Shown: positions 17,446-26,518, numbered from the stretch's first letter. The stretch is DNA of 64,000 bases from Polyangium sp. y55x31 (GCF_029946505.1 NZ_JARZHG010000001.1:1-64000), one strand, 5' to 3'. The notes: generated from the sequence alone by a model not told the origin. Numbers and translations are program-made.

Positions 17446-19397
17446 AACCGAAAGAGGCGGCTCCGGCCGCCGAGAAGGCGCCCGAGGCGAAGGCGGAACA
17501 ACCCGCGGGCAAACCCGCGGCGCCGCCGAGCTATGCGCCCTTCCTCGCGCCCGCGTTCGTGGGCTCGCTCGTGCTCGTCTTCATCGGCGAGCGGTTGCTC
17601 GGCAACGTCGAGACCTGGCGGCTCGTGATCTCCTCGCTCGGCATGCTCGGCGCGGTGGCCACGACGGCGCTCCGGTTCTTGCACGCGTCGAGCGAGAAGG
17701 ATCCGGAGCGGCGAAAGATCGAGCGCGCGCTCTCGCTCTTCGCGGCGCTCGGGCTCGTGGCCCTCGGGATCTACTTCGCGGCGAACACCGAGGTCGGTCG
17801 TCGCGCGCTCGGCATCCTCGACGCGACGCCGGACAAACGCGCCCGCTTCGACGGGGCGAGCACGGTCGCGTGGGTCGTCCTGATCCTCGTGTCGGTGTTG
17901 CCGCTCGTGTTCGGCGAGATCGCGCTCGCGCCCATGCGGCGCGCGCCCCGCGTCGAGGGCCGTCGCGTCCGCGCGGCGACCATCGCGGGCCTCTCGCTCG
18001 CGCTCGCCGTGGCCTACGCGGCGCTCTTCACGTACGCGGCCGGCGAGCTCGACGCGAAGGTCGACTTCTCGTACTTCCGCACGGCGAAGGCGAGCGAGTC
18101 GACGAAGAAGATCGTGACGAGCGCGCCGGACACCGTCGAGGTGCGCGCGTTCTTCCCGCCCTTGAACGACGTCGGCATGGAGGTCGAGGGCTACCTCGCG
18201 GACATCGCGAAGAGCGCGCCGAACTTCAAGTACGGCTTCTACGACCGGCTGCTCAACCCGCAGCTCGCGAAGGACAACAAGGTCACGCAGGACGCGGTGA
18301 TCGTGATCCTGCGCGGGCCGACGCGCGAGACGCTCACGCTCGACAAAGAGATGAACAAGGCGGCGGCGAAGCTGAAGACGCTCGACGCCGACTTCCAGAA
18401 GGCCCTGCTCAAGGCGATGAAGGAGCAACGCACGGCCTACTTCACGGTCGGGCACGGCGAGCTCAACGAGGGCACGGGCGCAGCGGCGGCCGAGGGCCGG
18501 ACGTCGAAGATCCTGCGTCGCTTGCTGGAGAGCCAGAACTACGCAGTGAAGGACCTCGGCATGCCGCAGGGCCTCGCGAACGCGGTGCCCGACGACGCAT
18601 CGCTCGTCGTGGTGCTCGGCCCGGCGCAGGCGTTCTTGCCCGAGGAGATTGCCTCGCTCGAGAAGTACGCAGCGCGCGGCGGCAAGCTGCTCCTCGCGCT
18701 GGATCCGGAGACGAAGGGGGACCTCGCGCCGCTCGCAGCGCTCGCGGATCTCTCGTTCGATCCGACGGTGCTCGCCACGACCGACCAACTCTTCGTGCCG
18801 CGGCGCCGCAACGCCTCGGACAAGGCAAACCTCGTCTCGAACCGCTTCTCGTCGCACGCCTCGGTCTCGACGTTGAGCCGCGTCTCGCAGCGCGCGGTCG
18901 TGCTCGTTCCCGTGGCCGGATCGCTCGACAAGAAGGCCGGATCCGAGCCGAAGGTGGACTTCGTGCTCCGATCGTCGGGCGCGGCGTTCGCCGACAAGAA
19001 CGGCAACTACGAGCTCGACGGCGACGAGAAGAAGGCGACGTTCAATCTCGCCGCAGCAGTGACGAAGCCGCTCGGCGAAGGCGTGGACAAGGCCAAGGTA
19101 AAGGGTCCGCAGGAGATGCGCGCCTTCGTGCTCGCAGACGCGGACGCGCTGAGCGATCTCGCGCTCGGTGTGGCCGAGACGAACCAGCTCTTCGCCGTGG
19201 ACGCGGTGCGCTGGCTCGGCGGCGACGAGAGCTTCAGCGGAGAGATCGTGACGCCCGAGGACGTGCGGATCGAGCACACGAAGCAGAAGGACATGTTCTG
19301 GTTCTACGGGACCATCATCGGGGCTCCGGCGCTCCTCTTCGGCGTGGGGCTCCTCGTGACGCGGCGGGCGCGCCGCACGGCCGGGAGGAAGGCATGA
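17436..19397 (+). CDS. GldG-like ABC transporter component
   Basis: Protein of about 653 residues: a Lys/Pro/Ala-rich N-terminal stretch, several transmembrane helices up to about residue 210, a large periplasmic domain starting around KVDFSYFRTAKASESTKKIV, and one C-terminal transmembrane helix (FWFYGTIIGAPALLFGVGLL) followed by RRARRTAGRKA. The periplasmic domain has the GldG/ABC_transp_aux pattern (YFTVGHGELNEG, then SLVVVLGPAQAFLPEEIASL). In flavobacteria GldA, F and G work together; here the function is inferred only from synteny. ATG 17436 has GGAGG seven bases upstream and lies inside the end of the permease gene. Confidence 0.88.
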   Translation: MALKPKEAAPAAEKAPEAKAEQPAGKPAAPPSYAPFLAPAFVGSLVLVFIGERLLGNVETWRLVISSLGMLGAVATTALRFLHASSEKDPERRKIERALSLFAALGLVALGIYFAANTEVGRRALGILDATPDKRARFDGASTVAWVVLILVSVLPLVFGEIALAPMRRAPRVEGRRVRAATIAGLSLALAVAYAALFTYAAGELDAKVDFSYFRTAKASESTKKIVTSAPDTVEVRAFFPPLNDVGMEVEGYLADIAKSAPNFKYGFYDRLLNPQLAKDNKVTQDAVIVILRGPTRETLTLDKEMNKAAAKLKTLDADFQKALLKAMKEQRTAYFTVGHGELNEGTGAAAAEGRTSKILRRLLESQNYAVKDLGMPQGLANAVPDDASLVVVLGPAQAFLPEEIASLEKYAARGGKLLLALDPETKGDLAPLAALADLSFDPTVLATTDQLFVPRRRNASDKANLVSNRFSSHASVSTLSRVSQRAVVLVPVAGSLDKKAGSEPKVDFVLRSSGAAFADKNGNYELDGDEKKATFNLAAAVTKPLGEGVDKAKVKGPQEMRAFVLADADALSDLALGVAETNQLFAVDAVRWLGGDESFSGEIVTPEDVRIEHTKQKDMFWFYGTIIGAPALLFGVGLLVTRRARRTAGRKA

Positions 19398-20404
19398 ACG
19401 TGGGACGCGGCCTCTTCGTCCACGTCGGGCTCTTCGTGCTGGCATCAGTCAGCGCGGTGGCCGTGTGGACCCGCGACGAGCAGCCCAAAGCGCTCGTGCA
19501 GACCGAAGCGACGGTATGGCCCGGGCGCCCGGCCGATGTCGCGAAGGTCGTCTTCGAGGGCAAGAACCGCAAGGTCTCGCTCGAATCGAAATCCGACAAG
19601 CTCGGCGCGTACTACCTCGGCACGCTGGAGCGCGAAGCAACGCCGCCTCCGGCAACCCCCGACGCAGGCGCACCGCCGCCCGCACCCGGCGGCAGCACGA
19701 AGACCGAGTTCGTCGGCGTGGGCGTGGCGCAGAAGCTCGTCGAGTCGCTCGCACCGCTGAAGGCCCTCCGCGCGCTCGGCCGCATCCCAGAGGATCGCGC
19801 GGCGGAGTTCGGACTCGCAGAGCCCGAGGGAACACTCACGGTCACGATCGGCGGCGCCGAGCGCAAGCTCGTGCTGGGCGGGACGACGCCCGGCGGCGGC
19901 GATCGTTACGTGCGCGAGCCGCAGACGGGCGAGACGTACGTGATCGACGGCGGCGCGATGCGTGATCTCGACACGGCAGAGTCGCGGCTCGTGGAGCGTG
20001 AGCTTCACGGGTGGAAGGAAGCCGAGGTCTCGACGGCAGAGCTCAGCGCCGGCGGGAAGAAGCGGCAAATCGTGCGCGGCGGGCCCGAAGGCAAGCGCTT
20101 CTGGGCCGATCCGGGAGCAGCCGATCAGAAGGACGAGACCGCAGCAAACTTCATGGCAAAGCTCGATCGGCTGCGCCCAACGGACTACGTGACGAGCGAG
20201 CCCGCAGGCAAGAACGAGGTGCTCCGCGTGGAGTACGCCGCAGGTTCACCGATCGGCTTCCTCGAGCTCGTGCGCGTGCCTGCGACGGATCCATTGAGCA
20301 CCGTGGAGTACTTCGTGCGCACCGAGCGCACGCGCCTCTACGCGAAGGTCCCCAGGCAGACGGCAGAGCAGGTCGAGCAAGACCTCGGCTCCATCCTCAA
20401 GTAG
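19394..20404 (+). CDS. DUF4340 domain protein of ABC operon
   Basis: Protein of 336 residues with one N-terminal transmembrane helix or uncleaved signal (GLFVHVGLFVLASVSAVAVW) and a periplasmic body of DUF4340 type (ALRALGRIPEDRAAEFGLAE, then LVLGGTTPGGGDRYV and YVIDGGAMRDLD). DUF4340 proteins commonly follow GldG-like genes and are presumed accessory parts of the same exporter. A Pro/Ala-rich insertion (PPPATPDAGAPPPAPGG) interrupts the first third. The ATG overlaps the gldG-like stop as ATGA, with GGAGGAA just upstream. It is the last gene of the four-gene operon and is followed by hairpin element copy A. Confidence 0.87.
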   Translation: MNVGRGLFVHVGLFVLASVSAVAVWTRDEQPKALVQTEATVWPGRPADVAKVVFEGKNRKVSLESKSDKLGAYYLGTLEREATPPPATPDAGAPPPAPGGSTKTEFVGVGVAQKLVESLAPLKALRALGRIPEDRAAEFGLAEPEGTLTVTIGGAERKLVLGGTTPGGGDRYVREPQTGETYVIDGGAMRDLDTAESRLVERELHGWKEAEVSTAELSAGGKKRQIVRGGPEGKRFWADPGAADQKDETAANFMAKLDRLRPTDYVTSEPAGKNEVLRVEYAAGSPIGFLELVRVPATDPLSTVEYFVRTERTRLYAKVPRQTAEQVEQDLGSILK

Positions 20405-20406
20405 AC

Positions 20407-20528
20407 GCGTAGCGCCGGGGTTTCACCCCGGGCCCGAGCAGGGGCTGTCCGCCCCTGCACCCGGGGCCTGCGCAAGCGCTGGACCTCGGGTGCATCGACC
20501 GCGATGCGGTCGATGCAGAGGGCACCTC
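20407..20528. repeat. hairpin element, copy A (half-length)
   Basis: A run of nested palindromes fills the gap between two convergent genes. In order: CCGGGG-tttca-CCCCGG, a GGGGC-tgtcc-GCCCC stem inside GCAGGGGC/GCCCCTGC, a GCGC-aa-GCGC stem, and TGCATCGACCGC-gat-GCGGTCGATGCA, a perfect 12-bp stem with a 3-base loop. Copy D at 46929 has the same order and near-identical sequence. There are no U-tracts. The position suggests a two-way transcription barrier for both flanking genes. Confidence 0.85.
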
Positions 20529-21417
20529 AGGAACGAGGATGCGCCCGGCGGTACACGGTGCGGACATGGTCGTCCGTGAGGTGCGTGTAGATCTCCGTCG
20601 TCGCGATGTCCGCGTGTCCAAGCAAGGCCTGCACGCTCCGCAAGTCCGCGCCCCCTTCGAGCAGGTGCGTCGCAAACGAGTGGCGCAGCTTGTGCGGTGA
20701 GCTCGGCTTCGTCACGCCGACCCCACGCGCATACGCGCCGAGCAGCTTCCACACGCCTTGCCGCGTGAGCGGTTTGCCCCTCGGCGACAGGAAGAGCGCA
20801 TGCGTCATCGCCGCGCGCGGATGCTCCTTTCGCACGGCCAGATACGCATCGAGCGCGTCGAGCGCAGGCTCCCCGAGCGGCACGATCCGCCGCTTGCTGC
20901 CCTTGCCGAACGCGAACACGACGCCCTGCTTGCGATCCACGTCCGCAATCTTGAGCCCCACGACCTCACTCACGCGAAGCCCCGCGGCATACATCACGTG
21001 CAACATCGCGCGGTCGCGCAGGCCCCGGAACGACGCGCGGTCCGGCGCCTCCAAGATCCGCTCGATCTCCTCCACGGAGAGCACCTTCGGCAGCTTGCGG
21101 CTCGTCCGAGGCCGCTCCACGAGCGCCGACGGATCGGCCGAAATCGCTCGCTCCCGCAGCAGGAACTTGGAAAAACCCCGCACCGCCGAGAGGTGCCGCG
21201 TCGCCGAACGCGCGCCGAGCCCCTGCCTGCCGAGCTCGACGAGGTACGTCGAGACAACCGTCGCGTCGAGCTCCCCCGGCGCCGAGATCCCGCTCTTCTC
21301 GCAGAGCGCGCAGAGCTTTCCGAGGTCCCGGGCATACGCCTCCAGCGTGCGCGGCGAGAGCGCCCGCTCGACCCGCAGGTGATCCAGGTACGCATCTACC
21401 CAGGCGTGTAGGTCCAC
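20527..21417 (-). CDS. xerD: tyrosine recombinase XerD
   Basis: Site-specific recombinase of 296 residues, the usual XerC/D length, which resolves chromosome dimers at dif with a XerC partner and FtsK. The N-terminal SAM-like domain (VDAYLDHLRVERALSPRTLE) and catalytic domain are complete. Catalytic residues are visible: Arg 148 (GLRVSE), Lys 172 (GKGSKRR), His 242 and Arg 245 (HKLRHSFATH), His 268 (LGHADI) and the nucleophile Tyr 277 (TEIYTH). The start is GTG at 21417. It reads as XerD rather than a phage integrase because of its length, the closely spaced motifs, and the lack of an adjacent tRNA or excisionase. Confidence 0.93.
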   Translation of the reverse strand: MDLHAWVDAYLDHLRVERALSPRTLEAYARDLGKLCALCEKSGISAPGELDATVVSTYLVELGRQGLGARSATRHLSAVRGFSKFLLRERAISADPSALVERPRTSRKLPKVLSVEEIERILEAPDRASFRGLRDRAMLHVMYAAGLRVSEVVGLKIADVDRKQGVVFAFGKGSKRRIVPLGEPALDALDAYLAVRKEHPRAAMTHALFLSPRGKPLTRQGVWKLLGAYARGVGVTKPSSPHKLRHSFATHLLEGGADLRSVQALLGHADIATTEIYTHLTDDHVRTVYRRAHPRS

Positions 21418-21584
21418 GCGGCGAGCCTACCGCTCCTCCCGGCCCCGCCGAAGAAATGCGCAAAGCGCAAGGGGAATGGCGCGGACGAAACTTGGTACAT
21501 GGGGCGGACGCACGAACGTGACAAGAGGCCCTTCCGTGCTCCTTCGAGCGCTTCACCTGCGGCCGGGCGCTTTATGGGGTAAGA

Positions 21585-22514
21585 GTGTTCGCCGTGGTCG
21601 ATCCCCGATACGACGATTGGGGGCTCCGCTCCGCCGGCGGAGCGATGCCGCCCAGCACCCAGTTCGAGGTCATCGAACCCAAAGGGGGCGAGACCCCCGT
21701 GGTCGTCGAGGTCCCCCACGCGGGTCTGTCCCTCGACGCCGAGACCCTGTCGTTCACCATCGCGCCCGCACGCAGCATCGCCCGCGACGCGGACCTGCAC
21801 GTCGACGCCCTCTTCGAGGACGCGCCCGTCGAAGGCGCCACGCTGCTCTACGCCCGGGCGAGCCGGTACGTGGTCGACCTCAACCGCGGCGAGCAGGACG
21901 TCGACCACGACGCCGTCGACGGCGGAGGCCGCGCGCCCTGGCCCCGTGGCCTCATCTGGCGCCTCACCACGGACGGCGAGCCCATCCTGTCGCGCAGGCT
22001 CCCCCGCGCCGAGCTCGAGCGCCGCCTCGACCTCGTCTACCGTCCCTACCACCGCGTCCTCGAACAACTGCTCGCCCGCAAGCGCGCCCGGTTCGGCTTC
22101 GCCATCCTGCTCTGCGCCCACTCGATGCCGAGCCTGGCCCGCCGCGGCCACGAAAACGCCGGCGTCGCCCGGGCCGACATCGTCCCCGGCACCCGCGGCC
22201 GGACAACCGCCTCCGCCGCGGTCATCGACATGGTGGATCGACACGCGCGGTCTTGCGGCTACACAGTGCGCCACGACGACCCCTATCGCGGTGGATTCTC
22301 GACGGGCCACTACGGGACCCCGGCAAGCGGCATCCACGCCATCCAGGTCGAGATCTCTCGACGGCTCTACATGGACGAATCGACGTTACGGACGGATCCC
22401 CAGGGCTTCCAGAGTGTGCGAGAATTCGCTCGCACCCTTGTCGCCCGCCTCGCCTTCGCCGAAAACCCCACGACGCTCGACGCCCTCCGGGGGTATGCTC
22501 CGGGCGGTACCTGA
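21585..22514 (+). CDS. N-formylglutamate amidohydrolase family protein
   Basis: Cytoplasmic hydrolase of the FGase family (PF05013), which deformylates N-formyl-L-glutamate in histidine degradation; many homologues are of unproven substrate. Landmarks are VVVEVPHAGLSLD near residue 40, DLHVDALFEDAPVEGATLL, then RYVVDLNRGEQDVD, LLCAHSMPS and the C-terminal IQVEISRRLYMDE. The start is taken as GTG 21585; an ATG at 21645 is an alternative that would keep the whole domain. No other hut genes are nearby, so a role in histidine use is not supported by context. A membrane protein gene follows 19 bases later on the same strand. Confidence 0.86.
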   Translation: MFAVVDPRYDDWGLRSAGGAMPPSTQFEVIEPKGGETPVVVEVPHAGLSLDAETLSFTIAPARSIARDADLHVDALFEDAPVEGATLLYARASRYVVDLNRGEQDVDHDAVDGGGRAPWPRGLIWRLTTDGEPILSRRLPRAELERRLDLVYRPYHRVLEQLLARKRARFGFAILLCAHSMPSLARRGHENAGVARADIVPGTRGRTTASAAVIDMVDRHARSCGYTVRHDDPYRGGFSTGHYGTPASGIHAIQVEISRRLYMDESTLRTDPQGFQSVREFARTLVARLAFAENPTTLDALRGYAPGGT

Positions 22515-22533
22515 TCGACCGCGGGCGATCCAG

Positions 22534-23793
22534 ATGGCCTCTCCAGCGCAGAACATGGACAGCCCGGCCTCGTCGAGGACGGCCTCCACCGGGACGACGA
22601 GCAGCGAACCGCCGCCATCGGCACGCCGCAGCGACCCCGCCGCCGCGATGGCCCCAAAGGCACTCGCCGAAGTCGAGCCCGCCGAGGCGCCCGCAAGCGC
22701 ACCACGCTCGAAGCCGCGAGACCTCGCGGCCGTGGCAGACGGCGCGGCAGCCGTGGCAGACGGCGTCGAAGCCTCCTCCGACGGCGTCGCCGTGAGCGGG
22801 GTCTCCCGCAAGGTCGCCTCTTCCGCCGAGACGACGCCCTTCCCGGCGACCTCGGCGACGACATCCTCTCCACCGCCTTCGCTCGCTCCATCCTCGCCGC
22901 GCAGCGAGGAGCGCCCGCGCGAGACGCCAGCCAAGCCGCTGCTCGCGTCCGAGGCGCTCATGGAGGACCTCGCGCCCATCGAGCCCTCGCGGCAGGCCGC
23001 GCGGTTCTGGTGCGCCGCCGTGGGCCTCGGCTTCGCGGGGCTCGGCGCGTTGCCACTCGTGGGCGTGCGTCCCGGCGGTACAGTCGCGGCGCTCCCGTGT
23101 TTCCTGCTCGGCGGCGTCACGCTCGCAGCCGCGCTCACCCGCGTGAGTTACCGCCATCGCGGGGTGGCCATGCTCGTGCTCGGCATGCTCACGGCGCTCG
23201 TGGGCCTCGGCGGCGCCGGGCCAGCCGCAGGCATCGCGGCAAACGCGCCTCTCCTCGGCTTCGCGCGCCTGCTCGCCGCGACGACCTTGCCCGCTGCGCT
23301 GCTCTTTCGCGCCCGCTACCGCGCTTACGCCGGAGCCCGATGGCTGCTCGCCGGCGCATTCCTCTGCGCCCTGCCATTCGTGGCCCTGACGGTCTTGCGC
23401 TTGGCCCAGCTCTCGCCGGAACTCGCGACGGCCGGCTCGTTCGTCGCAATCGTGGTGGTCGCCGCGGCACTCGTGGGCTTCATGGGCTCGGAGACGACGG
23501 GCGCAGGAACGTACGTGGGCCTTGGCGTGCTCTGCGGCCTGGGCGCGGAGCTCGCGCTGTCGGACCTGAGCCGGCCCGGCGCGTTCGCGACGTGGCAAAG
23601 CGCGACGAGTACGATCCTCGCCGCCGTGGCATTCGGCGCCGCGACGGGGCTCTCCGCGCTAGGCCTCTTCCAGATCCTGGCGTGGCGGCTGTCCGACGAC
23701 GCGCGGCGGATCGATCTGCACGCGGCGACGCCGGAAAAACCGCGCCGAAAGCCGGCGCCGCCGACCACGTCGGACTGGTCGTCGTCGGATTGA
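22534..23793 (+). CDS. Ser/Ala/Pro-rich multi-pass membrane protein, unknown function
   Basis: Not recognised. The first ~150 residues are low complexity (Ser, Ala, Pro, Thr) with an AAVADGAAAVADGVEASSDGVA stretch, presumably disordered cytosolic sequence. From about residue 155 there are roughly eight to nine hydrophobic helices rich in Ala, Leu, Gly and Val, ending in a basic cytosolic tail (KPRRKPAPP). The ATG at 22534 is chosen because it clears the upstream gene; an in-frame ATG at 22495 would overlap it by 20 bases. It may be cotranscribed with the amidohydrolase. Codon use is ordinary for the window. Confidence 0.65.
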   Translation: MASPAQNMDSPASSRTASTGTTSSEPPPSARRSDPAAAMAPKALAEVEPAEAPASAPRSKPRDLAAVADGAAAVADGVEASSDGVAVSGVSRKVASSAETTPFPATSATTSSPPPSLAPSSPRSEERPRETPAKPLLASEALMEDLAPIEPSRQAARFWCAAVGLGFAGLGALPLVGVRPGGTVAALPCFLLGGVTLAAALTRVSYRHRGVAMLVLGMLTALVGLGGAGPAAGIAANAPLLGFARLLAATTLPAALLFRARYRAYAGARWLLAGAFLCALPFVALTVLRLAQLSPELATAGSFVAIVVVAAALVGFMGSETTGAGTYVGLGVLCGLGAELALSDLSRPGAFATWQSATSTILAAVAFGAATGLSALGLFQILAWRLSDDARRIDLHAATPEKPRRKPAPPTTSDWSSSD

Positions 23794-23806
23794 GCGGATG
23801 CGCGCG

Positions 23807-24205
23807 GAGCGGGGCGTTGCCCCGCACCCCAGCAGGGGGCTGTCCGCCCCCTGCACCCCGGACCAGCGCAAGCGCTGGACTCGGGGTCGATGAACTGCGC
23901 GATGCGCAGTTCATCGAACAGGCCGAGGCAAGACTGGCAAGGGGCTGGCCAGCCAAGGCAGCAGGGCTGACGTGTCCGCTGGGAGGCGGCAGCGCTGCCG
24001 TCTCGGCTGGCGAGGTCGTTCCTGGTCTTGCCAACGGGCCCGCTGGATGAACTGCGCATCGCGCAGTTCATCCACCCCCGGTCCAGGCCGTGCCTGGTCC
24101 GGGTCCAGGGGTGGACAACCCCGGGGTTTGGGGCGTAGCTCGGCTTGCCGAGCGTAGCCCCATCGTTGACCAGACGGGGTCCGGGGTGAAACCCCGGCGA
24201 CACGT
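23807..24205. repeat. hairpin element, copy B (full-length, two mirrored arms)
   Basis: The 420-base gap 23794-24213 between two convergent genes has no credible gene and is filled by this element. The left arm holds, in order, GGGGC-gtt-GCCCC, GGGGGC-tgtcc-GCCCCC, CCAGCGC-aa-GCGCTGG, and GATGAACTGCGC-gat-GCGCAGTTCATC. A core of about 125 bases starting CAGGCCGAGGCAAGACTGGC follows. The right arm repeats the order mirrored (GATGAACTGCGC-atc-GCGCAGTTCATC first, then CCAGG and CCCCGG stems, ending CCGGGGTGAAACCCCGG). The whole is one long interrupted palindrome, the most diverged of the three full copies. Confidence 0.85.
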
Positions 24206-24213
24206 TGCCAGCC

Positions 24214-25263
24214 TCAGCGCGTCAAGAGCGGCCAGACCCACCCGCTCGACGGCGCCTGCCCTGCCGTCGCCTTCTTTGCGACATCGCCGAGCATTCCCAG
24301 CAGAAACCGTGCGAACGACGTGTCGACGGGCATCGTGAATGCGACGTCGTTCTCGCGCTGTGCCGCCTGCATCTGTGGCACTGGGCCCATGAGCCCGAGG
24401 GACGACAGAAGTCCCATGAAGCCCGTCAGCTTCTGCAGATCTGCGAGGTTCGTCGTCCCGGCTGCCGCCGACGCTGCGTCTGCGTACGTCAGCGACCCGG
24501 CGAAGTTCATGCCTGGCGGCTGGAAATTGCCGATCGTCCGCACCTTCTGCAGGCCTGTCAGGAAGGGCATCTTCTGCGTCGCGGCTTCGACCGTCCCTTG
24601 CCCGCTGATGTCGCCTGCGAGGGCGAACGCTGCGTTCGGCGTGTTCAGAAGCTCGATCATCCACGGCGCCACCGAGCGCTTGATCTCCGAGGTTCGCAGC
24701 CGATCGAGCGCGCGACGCATGCCCGTCTCGTTGCCTGTGAGCGCCGTGTGCGGCGTGAGCAGCACGAAGCCCACGTTCCCTGCGGTGTACAGGTCCATGT
24801 CCGCGTAGCGCGAGCGCACGAGTGGCAGGCCTGAGCTCACCTTCGTGCGCGCTTCGGCTGCGCGGTGGATCGAGGCGACGTCGAAGTTGCCCTGGACCAC
24901 CGCGCAGAAGTCCGCGCCTTGCATCGCGTAGACCCCGCTGTAGATGCGCGTCACGTCGCGCGATGCGACGAAGTTCGACTCGGGGCCGAGTGGCAGCACC
25001 GCCGCGATGATCGAGCCAACGTCTGGGCCGAGGCTCGACTGGAACATGGCTGCCGCGTCGAGGTAGCCGAGCATCACGGGGTTACTCGGCAACAGTGCGA
25101 CGGGGTCTCGATCGATCACTGCCGGATCGACCTGCCGGCCGCCGACGAGGACGAGGTTCTGTTCGCCGCCTCTGCAGCCGGAGGGCCCGAGGGCGAGGAG
25201 CGTGGCGGAGAGGGCGAAAGCGAAGAAGCGCCCCGGGTGGGCGCGACGGGCCGCAAAGGTCAT
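24214..25263 (-). CDS. putative lipoprotein, unknown function
   Basis: Protein of 349 residues not recognised beyond its export signal: a basic start (MTFAARRAHPGRFF), a hydrophobic core (AFALSATLLALG) and a lipobox-like GPSGC with Cys at residue 30. The mature part begins with a ~30-residue linker, then a soluble alpha/beta-like body with no Cys pairs or catalytic pattern that I can name. Its ATG overlaps the stop of the P-protein-like gene upstream as ATGA, so the two are cotranslated. It ends just before hairpin element B. Confidence 0.7.
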   Translation of the reverse strand: MTFAARRAHPGRFFAFALSATLLALGPSGCRGGEQNLVLVGGRQVDPAVIDRDPVALLPSNPVMLGYLDAAAMFQSSLGPDVGSIIAAVLPLGPESNFVASRDVTRIYSGVYAMQGADFCAVVQGNFDVASIHRAAEARTKVSSGLPLVRSRYADMDLYTAGNVGFVLLTPHTALTGNETGMRRALDRLRTSEIKRSVAPWMIELLNTPNAAFALAGDISGQGTVEAATQKMPFLTGLQKVRTIGNFQPPGMNFAGSLTYADAASAAAGTTNLADLQKLTGFMGLLSSLGLMGPVPQMQAAQRENDVAFTMPVDTSFARFLLGMLGDVAKKATAGQAPSSGWVWPLLTR

Positions 25264-26378
25264 GACGTTCGACGACGATCCTCCGCCTCGGTCGTTCGGT
25301 GCGTGGGCCGCTCGAGCGGGAAAGAGCCCACGATCTTGAGCATCTTCGCCTCTCGCTTGATCCCCTCGAGGGCGGCGACGAGGTTTCGGTCGGTCACGTG
25401 GCCGAAGACCTCGACGTAAAACACGTACTCCCAGCCCTCGCCCGGCACGGGCCGCGACTGGATGCGGCGCAGGTTGCAGCTCCGCTCCTTGAAGTGCTGG
25501 AGGATCTCGTGCAGCGCGCCCGGCTTGTCGTGCACGCCGAACAGGAGCGCGGTCGCGTCGGAGCCCGAGCGCGGCGCTGGCAGGCGCGAGACCACGCCGT
25601 ACCGCATGCGCACCTCGCCTTGATCGCCGATGTTCTCCCGCGCCACGCGCACCGGCGCGTCGGGGGCGAGCGCCCCGCGCGGGACGATCGCGGCGCTGCC
25701 GTGGTTCTCTGCGGCGAGCTCGACGGCGGCGAACGGCGAGCGCACGTCGGCGACGGCCGTCCCTGGGTGGTTCGACTCGAGGTATCGGACCGTGGCTCCG
25801 TGATCCTGCGGCGTGACGAAGATCTTCTCGATGTCGCTCGGGCTCCCCGTGGCGTTCGCGAGGATCAGCACCTGCGACAGCTCGTGCTCGCCGACGAGCT
25901 TCAGATCTGCGGCGGCGATGCCCTGGATGGTCGGGAAGATCGGGCCGTCCTCGAGCGACTCGTAGGGCACGACGGCGAACTCGGCGCGCTCGCGGGCGAC
26001 CTCGTCGAGGGCGCTGAGGACGGTCTCGCCGCGGACGAGCTCGGCGCTCGGGCCGAAGTGCTCGCGCGCGGCCATCCAGCCGAAGCTTCCTTCGGAGCCG
26101 AGGAACACGACCCGCGGCGCCACCTCGAAGACGCGGCAGGCGGCGTCGATGGCGGCGAAGGCTGTCCGGACTGCGCTTTGCGGCAGCGGCGGCTCGGCGG
26201 CTCGTTCGAGAGCGAGCAAGTGTTGCCCGTCTGCGATGGGCGCAAAACGAGCAGTCCCGCTGCGCAGCTTGATGATGTCCTGGGCGACACGCGCGCGCCG
26301 CTCCAGCTGGCGGAGCATCTGATGATCGATCTCCGCGAGCTGCGCACGAAGCTCATCGAGCCGCTTTCTCTCGTCCAT
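25260..26378 (-). CDS. pheA: chorismate mutase/prephenate dehydratase (P-protein)-like, with altered active-site motifs
   Basis: Three-domain P-protein of about 372 residues: AroQ-type chorismate mutase (1-85), prephenate dehydratase (88-270) and ACT (about 275-355). The family would make phenylpyruvate for phenylalanine synthesis. The architecture is clear (VVFLGSEGSFGWMAAREHFG opens the dehydratase; GALHEILQHFKERSCNL opens the ACT domain). However, several motifs depart from consensus: the usual PIENS is PYESL, the usual TRF is MRY, the ACT ESRP is QSRP, and the mutase Arg-Glu pair expected after D/P reads GQ. It may be catalytically weak, specialised or regulatory. ATG 26378 is preferred over 26396. 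The stop overlaps the downstream lipoprotein start. Confidence 0.8.
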   Translation of the reverse strand: MDERKRLDELRAQLAEIDHQMLRQLERRARVAQDIIKLRSGTARFAPIADGQHLLALERAAEPPLPQSAVRTAFAAIDAACRVFEVAPRVVFLGSEGSFGWMAAREHFGPSAELVRGETVLSALDEVARERAEFAVVPYESLEDGPIFPTIQGIAAADLKLVGEHELSQVLILANATGSPSDIEKIFVTPQDHGATVRYLESNHPGTAVADVRSPFAAVELAAENHGSAAIVPRGALAPDAPVRVARENIGDQGEVRMRYGVVSRLPAPRSGSDATALLFGVHDKPGALHEILQHFKERSCNLRRIQSRPVPGEGWEYVFYVEVFGHVTDRNLVAALEGIKREAKMLKIVGSFPLERPTHRTTEAEDRRRTS

Positions 26379-26432
26379 ACCCCGACAACCTAGCATTCCT
26401 CGGACCGACGCGGGGCGGCGTTACCGTACACG

Positions 26433-26469
26433 CTTGGGGGCGACGCTCCCTAAGAGAGCGGCCCCCAAG
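26433..26469 (-). terminator. hairpin downstream of the FmdB gene
   Basis: A perfect 9-bp stem, CTTGGGGGC/GCCCCCAAG (26433-26441 with 26461-26469), encloses an inner GCTC/GAGC stem. It lies 50 bases past the FmdB stop and before the P-protein gene on the same strand. No U-run follows, so it is a hairpin-type terminator or processing site by inference. Confidence 0.45.
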
Positions 26470-26518
26470 TCACGCGCGTTGGGACGAGAAGCCCGCGGCG
26501 CGCGGGGCTCGCGCTGGA

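Noticed and set aside
20527-21417. xerD as an integrase marking a genomic island
   Set aside because: Length and motifs fit housekeeping XerD; there is no adjacent tRNA, attachment repeats, or shift in base composition.
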